Shown here piece by piece: positions 57,942 to 64,000 of a stretch of 64,000 bases of DNA. Numbering within the stretch: position 1 is the first letter of the stretch; every line of letters begins with the position of its first letter. Under the pieces are notes generated by a model. It was not told where the DNA came from. It worked only from the letters and a program-made list of their open reading frames with translations, and made no database searches. A program made the position numbers and the translations under genes. Source of the stretch: JACPKO01 sp964406775 (GTDB taxonomy: Bacteria > Patescibacteriota > Microgenomatia > Daviesbacterales > UBA10151); contig CAYOSW010000003.1 of the NCBI GenBank assembly GCA_964406775.1, positions 1 through 64,000 of the forward strand, written 5' to 3'.

Positions 57942-58994
57942 ATGGTTTACGGATGGTTTAAGATAAGAAAAATGGGAAAAAATGATACCGGTAACTATAC
58001 GATAGCTACACTCGGTTCCCATAGTGCGCTACAAATCCTCAAAGGTGCAAAAGACGAAGGCTTCAAAACATTAATTGTCTCCCCAATAGACCGCGAAGAT
58101 TTCTACAGAAGATTTAAATTCATTGATAAAATTTTAACAGTCAAATCGTTTGCCGAATACCAAAAAATCGAAGAGCAATTAAAAGGAGAAAATGTCATTC
58201 TGATCCCTCACGGATCATTTGTGGCTTACTTGGGCGCTGAAAATAACAAGAAAATTCAAGTTCCTTACTTCGGAAATAAATCGGTTTTGGACTGGGAACA
58301 GGACCGTCAGATGCAGAGGGATTGGCTTAAAAAAGCCGGGATTAATCTCCCCCGTCAATTTGATGATATTGAGGATGTGACATTTCCAGTTATTGTAAAA
58401 ACTTATGGTGCAGCGGGCGGAAAAGGGTATTTTTATGCGAGAGACAAAGCGGATTTTAAGAAAAAAATTAAAGGATTCGGCACCGACCAATATGTAATCC
58501 AGGAATATATTATCGGAGTAACTCTTTATGTAGCCTATTTTTATTCACCGATTACCAGTGAGATAGAAGTTATGTCGATGGACCGGCGTTACGAAACAAA
58601 CGTTGATTCTTTAGGAAGGATCCCTCTCCACGGACAGCAGGGATTGGATATTGAGCCTTCTTATGTCGTTGTTGGTAATCAACCGTTAATTATCCGCGAA
58701 TCACTTTTACCCGAGGTTTATGCAATGGGAGAAAGAGTAGTTGAAACCTCTAAAAAATTAATAGGGGGAAAAGGATTATTCGGGCCTTTCTGTTTGGAGA
58801 TGGTTATAACTCCCGACCAAAGAATGTTTGTGATTGAAATATCCGGCCGCATAGTTGCCGGTACATCTTTGTATATCGGCGGTTCACCTTACTCAGATTT
58901 GAATTACGATGTTCCGATGTCAACTGGGAGAAGAATCGCCAGAGAAATTAAAGTTGCAATCGAAAAAGGAGAACTTGATAAAGTCTTAGACTAA
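57942..58994 (+). CDS. purP: Archaeal-type FAICAR synthetase PurP, copy 1
   Basis: In archaea PurP makes FAICAR from AICAR, formate and ATP. 350 residues from ATG 57942; ATG 57972 is a possible alternative. Strong family blocks: YTIATLGSHSALQILKGAK, IPHGSFVAYLG, VPYFGNKSVLDWE, KTYGAAGGKGYF, QEYIIGVTLYVAYFYSP, MDRRYETNVDSLGRIP, GLFGPFCLEM and IEISGRIVAGTSLY with GGPYSDL-like GGSPYSDL. These follow the ATP-grasp order of Methanocaldococcus PurP closely. It overlaps copy 2 (TAATG). An IMP cyclohydrolase (PurH half) is available. Confidence 0.9.
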   Translation: MVYGWFKIRKMGKNDTGNYTIATLGSHSALQILKGAKDEGFKTLIVSPIDREDFYRRFKFIDKILTVKSFAEYQKIEEQLKGENVILIPHGSFVAYLGAENNKKIQVPYFGNKSVLDWEQDRQMQRDWLKKAGINLPRQFDDIEDVTFPVIVKTYGAAGGKGYFYARDKADFKKKIKGFGTDQYVIQEYIIGVTLYVAYFYSPITSEIEVMSMDRRYETNVDSLGRIPLHGQQGLDIEPSYVVVGNQPLIIRESLLPEVYAMGERVVETSKKLIGGKGLFGPFCLEMVITPDQRMFVIEISGRIVAGTSLYIGGSPYSDLNYDVPMSTGRRIAREIKVAIEKGELDKVLD

Positions 58995-60130
58995 TGGACA
59001 TAAACAAAGTTTTACAAGATTATGATAAACAAAATATTACCATCGCAGTACTCGGTTCGCACTCAGCTTTAGATGTTTGCCGCGGGGCAAAGGACTACGG
59101 TTTTAGAACATTGGTTATAACCCAAAAAGGCCGGGGAGCTCCATATTCAAAGTATTACAAAACTCAAGATCATCTGGGATGCGTTGATGAAGTTTTAGAA
59201 CTCGAAAATTTCAAAGATATTCTGAAAGAAGAAGTTCAAGCAGAGCTTGTAAAGCGAAGCTCGGTTTTTATCCCCCACCGGTCTTTTGAAGTTTATATTA
59301 ACGATTACGATGCAATTGAAAAAGACTTTAATGTTCCTATGTTCGGGAACCGAAAACTTTTACGGAGTGAAGAACGGGGAACCGGTAACGGTATTGACCA
59401 ATATAAAATAATGGATGAAGCGGGAATCAGATATCCAAAAGCGTTTAAAAAACCGGAAGATATCGACAGATTGGTGATAGTAAAAGTTCTGGAGAAAGAA
59501 AGGGGCTTTGAAAGGGCGTTCTTTCTGGCCGATTCACCTGCAAAATACGAGCAGGAAAAGAGGCGCTTAATTGCTGAAAAAAAGGTTTCCGAAGAAGCTT
59601 TTGAAAAGCAGGTAATTGAAGAGTTTATAAGCGGTGTTCAGGTAAATTTCAATTTCTTCTATGATTCTCTTTCCGAGAGATTGGAGCTTTTGGGGACAGA
59701 TACAAGAAGACAGACCAATTTAGACGGAATAATCAGAATCCCTGCGAGTCAGCAGATCGATGTTACCGGTTCGGAAGTATCCGAGAAAGTTTTTGTAAAA
59801 TATGAAGAAGCGGGACATATCGCGGTAACTGTTTTAGAATCGCTTTTGGGGCCGGCTTTTGAGATCGGGGAAAAATTTGTTAAGGGTTGTAAAAAGCTGG
59901 GACTTCCGGTGATCGGACCTTTCGGTCTTCAGACTATGATTATCCCGGGACCTCCGAAAAAAGAAATTATTGTTTTTGATGTTTCCCCGAGAATGCCGGG
60001 AAGTCCCGGAATCTCTGCAACTCCGTATTCCGGATATTTATACGGGAATTCAATTTCCGCAGGTAAAAGAGTTGCTATGGAAATAAAATCCGCTTTGAAT
60101 GAGAATAGATTGGAGGAGGTTTTAACTTAA
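58994..60130 (+). CDS. purP: Archaeal-type PurP paralogue, copy 2
   Basis: 378 residues. The same fold as copy 1: ITIAVLGSHSALDVCRGAKDYG, FIPHRSFEVYI (HGSF changed to HRSF), VPMFGNRKLLRSEERG, GVQVNFNFFYDSL, TDTRRQTNLDGIIRIP, GPFGLQTM and FDVSPRMPGSPG. It has diverged in the ATP/AICAR-side loops (GAAGGKGYF is replaced by KERGFERAFF). Several archaea also carry PurP pairs in which one copy's role is unclear. It may form a hetero-oligomer with copy 1 or act on another substrate. Overlaps purB (TAATG). Confidence 0.85.
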   Translation: MDINKVLQDYDKQNITIAVLGSHSALDVCRGAKDYGFRTLVITQKGRGAPYSKYYKTQDHLGCVDEVLELENFKDILKEEVQAELVKRSSVFIPHRSFEVYINDYDAIEKDFNVPMFGNRKLLRSEERGTGNGIDQYKIMDEAGIRYPKAFKKPEDIDRLVIVKVLEKERGFERAFFLADSPAKYEQEKRRLIAEKKVSEEAFEKQVIEEFISGVQVNFNFFYDSLSERLELLGTDTRRQTNLDGIIRIPASQQIDVTGSEVSEKVFVKYEEAGHIAVTVLESLLGPAFEIGEKFVKGCKKLGLPVIGPFGLQTMIIPGPPKKEIIVFDVSPRMPGSPGISATPYSGYLYGNSISAGKRVAMEIKSALNENRLEEVLT

Positions 60131-61518
60131 TGGATTTTAAAAATTATCAATCGGTGTTTTCCTGGAGATACGGTTCACCTGAGATGAGGGAGATTTTTTC
60201 GGAGGCAAATAAATACAGACTCTGGAGAAGAATTTGGGTGGAAATGGCCAGAATCCAAAATACCGAGGGGCTTGTTTCGGACGAAGAATTAAAAGACCTT
60301 GAAGATCATCAGGAAGATATTGATATCGAAAGAGCTCTGGAAATAGAGAAGGAAACGGGACACGATGTCGTAGCGGCAATCAGGGAATTTGCCGAAAAAG
60401 CCAAATTAGGAGGCGGAAAAATTCATTTCGGCGCAACCAGTATGGATATTGTCGATAACGCCGACTCAATAAAAGCCAAAGAAGCCCTGATCATTGTTAA
60501 AGACAAATTAACTGATCTTTTGAAAAGCTTGTCGGATAAAATTGAGAAATACGCAGACACTCCCTGTATGGCATATACCCACCTCCAGCCGGCAGAACCG
60601 ACGACTTTAGGATACAGATTCGCAATATATGCCCAGGACTTGTTGTGGGATTTAGATAAAGTAGAGTGGCTTTTGGAAAACGGTTTAAAGAGTAAGGGTT
60701 TTAAAGGGGCAGTCGGAACCCAGGCAAGCTATAAAAAATTATTCGGAGAAAAAGCGGAAGATTTTGAAAAACGAATAATGGAGAAACTCGGATTGGATGC
60801 CGCGTTTATTGCCGGACAGACAGCTCCCAGGAAAATGGATTATTTTATTTCTACTGCGTTATCATCCATCGCCCAATCTCTCTATAAATTCGCCTTCGAC
60901 TTAAGAATTTTACAATCTCCGAACTTCGGGGAATTATCCGAGCCTTTCGGCAAAACACAAGTCGGCTCGTCCGCTATGCCCTTTAAGAAAAACCCCGTCA
61001 AGTCAGAGCAAATTTGTTCACTGGCAAAACTTGTTTTAAGTTTAGCCGATAACGCATCTCAAAACTCTTCTTTATCATTACTTGAGAGAACTCTTGATGA
61101 CAGCGCGAACAGGCGGGTCTATATGCCCGAAATGTTTTTGAGCGTTGACGAAATGTTAAAAAGTGCGGCAAAAATCGTTTCCGGCCTTGTGGTAAATGAG
61201 GCAAGGATTCAGGAAAATTTGGAGAGGTACGCGCCTTTTTCGGCAACCGAGGAAATAATTATAGAAGCCGTGAAAGCCGGAGCCGACAGGCAGGAAATGC
61301 ACGAAATTTTGCGTGAAGTTTCTATGGAAGCCTGGTCGTTAGTTGCGGTTGGTGAAGAAAATCCGCTGATGGATTTATTATTAAAACGGGAAGAGATCTT
61401 AAAATATGTCGGAAAAGACAAAATGGAGAAAATTATTGATCCTCAAAATCATTTAGGGACTGCTGCAGGAAGGGCAAAAAAGCTTGCATATGAAATTAAA
61501 AAATTCACAGATAATTAA
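60130..61518 (+). CDS. purB: Adenylosuccinate lyase
   Basis: Acts twice: SAICAR to AICAR and adenylosuccinate to AMP. 462 residues. HFGATSMDIVDNAD, AYTHLQPAEPTTLGYRFA, and the fumarase/aspartase superfamily signature GSSAMPFKKNPVKSEQ are intact. It starts WRYGSPEMREIFSE, as usual for this family. Coupled to purP2 upstream; the HAD gene starts 29 bases before its stop. Confidence 0.96.
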   Translation: MDFKNYQSVFSWRYGSPEMREIFSEANKYRLWRRIWVEMARIQNTEGLVSDEELKDLEDHQEDIDIERALEIEKETGHDVVAAIREFAEKAKLGGGKIHFGATSMDIVDNADSIKAKEALIIVKDKLTDLLKSLSDKIEKYADTPCMAYTHLQPAEPTTLGYRFAIYAQDLLWDLDKVEWLLENGLKSKGFKGAVGTQASYKKLFGEKAEDFEKRIMEKLGLDAAFIAGQTAPRKMDYFISTALSSIAQSLYKFAFDLRILQSPNFGELSEPFGKTQVGSSAMPFKKNPVKSEQICSLAKLVLSLADNASQNSSLSLLERTLDDSANRRVYMPEMFLSVDEMLKSAAKIVSGLVVNEARIQENLERYAPFSATEEIIIEAVKAGADRQEMHEILREVSMEAWSLVAVGEENPLMDLLLKREEILKYVGKDKMEKIIDPQNHLGTAAGRAKKLAYEIKKFTDN

Positions 61519-62167
61519 GGCGATTATTTGGGATATGGATGGGGTGCTGATTGATTCGGAAAATATTCATCCTGTTGTTGAGTCGGAAACTGCAAAATTT
61601 TTCGGTATGGATTTTTCACCCGAAAAAGTCCGGGAGCTTTATTTAGGCGTTCAGCTTGAAACCGAATTTAACGATATGATCAAAAGATCGGGCAAGAGCG
61701 GTGTTACTTATGTGCAAATGCGGAAAGTTAGGGATGAGATTTTAAAAAAACACTTAAAACAGGGGATAGAATCGGTGCCTTTTGCAAAAGATGTTATCAG
61801 TAGTCTGTCGCCTAGATATAAAATGGCACTCGTTTCATCCGGTGAGCGTTTCTGGGGAGAGGATGCTTTGGACAAGCTGGGATTATTAACATATTTTGAT
61901 GCGGTTATTTTTGGAGAGGATGTAGAAAATCACAAACCAAACCCGGAACCGTTTTTAAAAGCTTCTGAATCTCTCGGTGTGGAGCCCTCGGAAATAATAG
62001 TAGTTGAAGATTCGGAGTCCGGTTTTAAGGGTGCTAAAGCTGCTGGTATGAAATTAATAGCCAGAAGATCTGAGCATAATAAGGAAAAAGATTTCTCATT
62101 TGCTGATTTTATTATCGAAGATTTACGGGAAATTCCACAAATCTTAGAAAGGATTAATAATGTCTAA
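61490..62167 (+). CDS. HAD hydrolase (beta-phosphoglucomutase-like)
   Basis: 225 residues from ATG 61490. HAD motif I is IIWDMDGVLIDSE, motif II MALVSSGERFW, motif III/IV HKPNPEPFLKAS with VVEDSESGFKGAKAAG. The helical cap follows motif I. Substrates of this subgroup are sugar phosphates or nucleotides. Its place between purB and purK, overlapping both (29 and 8 bases), makes a nucleotide or PRPP-pathway phosphate possible, but this is a guess from context. Confidence 0.85.
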   Translation: MKLKNSQIIKAIIWDMDGVLIDSENIHPVVESETAKFFGMDFSPEKVRELYLGVQLETEFNDMIKRSGKSGVTYVQMRKVRDEILKKHLKQGIESVPFAKDVISSLSPRYKMALVSSGERFWGEDALDKLGLLTYFDAVIFGEDVENHKPNPEPFLKASESLGVEPSEIIVVEDSESGFKGAKAAGMKLIARRSEHNKEKDFSFADFIIEDLREIPQILERINNV

Positions 62168-63320
62168 GAAAAGATTATCACTTACTAACAAAAAAAGTAA
62201 AACAATAGGAATTATTGGCGGCGGTCAGTTGGGGCAAATGCTTACTGAGGCGGCGAAGAATCTAGAGCTGGATGTTGTTGTTTTAGAGCCTGATGATGAT
62301 CCTCCTGCAGTTCAAGCTGGCGCGACACAAATTATTGGCTCACTGGTCGATACTAAAAAAATTAAAGAACTTGTAAAGAAATCGGATTTTGTGACTTGGG
62401 AAATTGAGCATATAAATACTGAGGTTCTGAAAGAACTAGAGAATCAGGGTTTTAAAATAAGTCCTTCCCCGAAAACTCTAACGAAAATTAAGGACAAATT
62501 TTTACAAAAAGATTTTTTGAAAAATCAGGGAATTCCAACAGCGCCATTTAGAAAAGTTGAAAATATTGAAGATTTAAAAAAAGCTGCAGACGAATTAAAT
62601 TTACCGCTTGTGCTTAAAACGAGATTTGGGGGATATGATGGCAGGGGAAATTTTGTTATCCGGAATGAAACAGATTTTAAAGAAGGATTTATTAAATTAG
62701 GTGGAGAGAATTTGTATGTTGAAGGCTGGGTGAATTTCGAAAAAGAATTAGCTGTAATGGCAGTCCGTGATGTAAATGCAAATATTAAAACTTATCCGGT
62801 TGTCCAAACAATTCATAAGAATAATATTTTACAAGTAGTTTTGGCACCTGCTCCAATTTCTTCAGATCAAAGTTTAAAAGCTGAGGAATTTGCGAAAAAA
62901 GTTATGGAACATTTAGAAGGTGCAGGAGTTTTTGGGATTGAAATGTTCTTAACGAAGAGAGGAGAGATTTTAGTGAATGAAATAGCGCCGAGAGTTCATA
63001 ATAGCGGCCACTTTACAATTGAAGCAGCTATTACGTCACAATTTGAAAATCAACTTAGAGCAGTTTCTGAGATGGATTTGGGATCGTCAAAAATGAAAGT
63101 TAAGGCGGCTGTAATGATTAATATTTTAGGAGATAGAATGGGAGAGGCGAATCCCAAGGGTGTAGGAAAGGCAGAAAAATTAGGAAATGTTTTTGTTCAT
63201 ATTTATGGAAAAAAAGAAGTTAAACCGGAAAGAAAAATGGGTCATCTGACTGTTATCGGTGATGATTTAGAGAAAGTTTTAGAAAAAGCAAATCTTGCAA
63301 GAAGTTTAATTAGTATATAG
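62160..63320 (+). CDS. purK: N5-CAIR synthetase
   Basis: AIR + bicarbonate + ATP to N5-CAIR. 386 residues of the ATP-grasp fold: IGIIGGGQLGQMLTEAAK, VTWEIEHINTEVL, VLKTRFGGYDGRGNF and EIAPRVHNSGHFTIEA are PurK hallmarks. Its presence shows the two-step bacterial PurK-PurE carboxylation route, in contrast to the archaeal-type PurP beside it. By eye, purK and purE are more AT-rich than the genes before them. Confidence 0.96.
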   Translation: MSKKRLSLTNKKSKTIGIIGGGQLGQMLTEAAKNLELDVVVLEPDDDPPAVQAGATQIIGSLVDTKKIKELVKKSDFVTWEIEHINTEVLKELENQGFKISPSPKTLTKIKDKFLQKDFLKNQGIPTAPFRKVENIEDLKKAADELNLPLVLKTRFGGYDGRGNFVIRNETDFKEGFIKLGGENLYVEGWVNFEKELAVMAVRDVNANIKTYPVVQTIHKNNILQVVLAPAPISSDQSLKAEEFAKKVMEHLEGAGVFGIEMFLTKRGEILVNEIAPRVHNSGHFTIEAAITSQFENQLRAVSEMDLGSSKMKVKAAVMINILGDRMGEANPKGVGKAEKLGNVFVHIYGKKEVKPERKMGHLTVIGDDLEKVLEKANLARSLISI

Positions 63321-63331
63321 AATTTAAAGCA

Positions 63332-63859
63332 ATGAATGATAAACCTTTAGTTGGAATAATAATGGGATCTGATTCGGATTTGCCGGTTATGGAACAGGCT
63401 GAGAAGGTTCTCCGAGAATTTGGTGTGAATGTAGAGACTAAAATTGTGTCAGCACACAGAACTCCTGATGAGATGGTTAGTTATGCAAAAACTGCTGAAG
63501 GAAGAGGTTTAAAAGTAATTATTGCTGGTGCAGGAGGAGCTGCACATTTGCCAGGGATGACTGCTTCCTTTACTTCGCTGCCCACAATTGGGGTTCCGAT
63601 CACAACTAAAGCCTTAGATGGGCTAGATTCTTTAGCATCTATTCAGCAAATGCCCCCCGGAGTTCCGGTGGCTACAGTCGCGATAAATGGAGCAAAGAAT
63701 GCAGGATTATTGGCAGTTCAGATTCTAGGAACAGCTGATGCGAGCTTAAGACAGAAAATGAAACAGTATAAAGATGACACAAGGAGTGAGGTGTCAGAAA
63801 AAAATAAGAAGCTTTCAGAACTGGGTTCAGATAAATATTTGGAGGAGAAAGACAAGTAA
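63332..63859 (+). CDS. purE: N5-CAIR mutase (class I PurE)
   Basis: Converts N5-CAIR to CAIR. 175 residues: VGIIMGSDSDLPVMEQA, the active-site His in VSAHRTPDEMVSYA, IIAGAGGAAHLPGMTAS, and IQQMPPGVPVATVAIN. It is class I, as expected next to purK. Its TAA overlaps the purC ATG. Confidence 0.97.
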   Translation: MNDKPLVGIIMGSDSDLPVMEQAEKVLREFGVNVETKIVSAHRTPDEMVSYAKTAEGRGLKVIIAGAGGAAHLPGMTASFTSLPTIGVPITTKALDGLDSLASIQQMPPGVPVATVAINGAKNAGLLAVQILGTADASLRQKMKQYKDDTRSEVSEKNKKLSELGSDKYLEEKDK

Positions 63860-64000
63860 TGGTTTCCAGGGAAGATATTATTAAGTCCATCCCAAATTTA
63901 CTCAAAAGTACTGATTTTGATTTCGGGAAAAAACATACCGGCAAAGTACGCGACACCTATATTCTTCCCGACAAAAGAATAATAATTACGACAGACCGTC
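63859..64000 (+). CDS. purC: SAICAR synthetase (partial, runs off the window)
   Basis: 47 codons are present. KKHTGKVRDTYILPDKRIIITTDR is the N-terminal ATP-site block of PurC (usual GKVRDxY...TDRxSAFD). PurC joins CAIR and aspartate. Overlap with purE (TAATG) continues the operon. The rest of the gene lies beyond position 64000. Confidence 0.9.
   Translation, partial: MVSREDIIKSIPNLLKSTDFDFGKKHTGKVRDTYILPDKRIIITTDR

Noticed and set aside
1..64000. tRNA, rRNA, CRISPR arrays, insertion sequences, phage genes
   Set aside because: I looked through the gaps for tRNA T-loops, regularly spaced repeats and transposase-like ORFs and found none that could be supported.
1..64000. Alternative genetic code (TGA or TAG as sense)
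   Set aside because: TGA ends pyrG, folD, purQ and the ROK kinase at the right places and TAG ends purN, ybaB, ybeY and purK, so the code appears standard.

Overview
The window is about 64 kb of gene-dense, moderately AT-rich bacterial DNA with almost no long gaps and many 1-8 base gene overlaps. I infer a member of the Patescibacteria (Candidate Phyla Radiation), possibly a Microgenomates-like lineage. The reasons are a trigger factor without its PPIase domain, a very short EF-Ts, a RecR with an altered zinc site, a Clp ATPase with an N-terminal membrane region, a Pro/Thr-rich exported protein, and many small orphan proteins between housekeeping genes. No rRNA or tRNA gene was seen, so the lineage call is indirect. 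TAG, TAA and TGA all serve as ordinary stops.

Layout: 0-6.4 kb holds the end of a penicillin-binding protein, dprA, a small membrane protein, a membrane-anchored Clp ATPase and topA. 6.4-11.5 kb is a dTTP/CTP operon (pyrG, tmk, a dCTP deaminase, a dUTPase-like paralogue, thyA). 11.5-16.4 kb carries rpsB, tsf, frr, a site-2 protease and a Pro/Thr-rich exported protein. 16.4-18.8 kb is a T-box controlled proB-proS unit. 18.8-27.9 kb carries tig, rpsU-yqeY-ybeY, dnaX, then glyA-folD-purN (one-carbon metabolism), ybaB and recR. 28-38.9 kb has cysS, a GH57-like hydrolase, rarA, cmk-uppP, an M16 peptidase with a 10-N assembly gap, glutamate dehydrogenase, a PAP2 phosphatase and a SIMPL protein. 38.9-47.1 kb has a ROK kinase, gnd, a polysaccharide deacetylase, zwf and pgi.

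47.1-64 kb is a large purine region: purH, purL, purQ, guaA, purA, two archaeal-type purP genes, purB, a HAD phosphatase, purK, purE and the start of purC. With glyA, folD and purN this is most of a de novo IMP-to-AMP/GMP route, which is rich for a CPR-type genome. purF, purD, purM and guaB are not in the window. The one-carbon genes could supply 10-formyl-THF to PurN and PurH and methylene-THF to ThyA. The oxidative pentose phosphate genes could feed NADPH and ribose phosphate.

The clearest regulatory signals are (1) a T-box leader with mutually exclusive antiterminator and terminator upstream of proB-proS, and (2) a repeated promoter layout, TTGnnn, exactly 17 bases, a TAnnnT-like box, then the start codon only 6-9 bases further. 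This predicts that most first genes of operons make leaderless or nearly leaderless mRNA, while the few promoters with longer leaders (rpsU, rpsB, the T-box unit, the GH57 gene) stand out. The best candidates for new biology are the PurP pair beside an intact PurH, the T-box with an unplaced specifier, and the leaderless promoter pattern.
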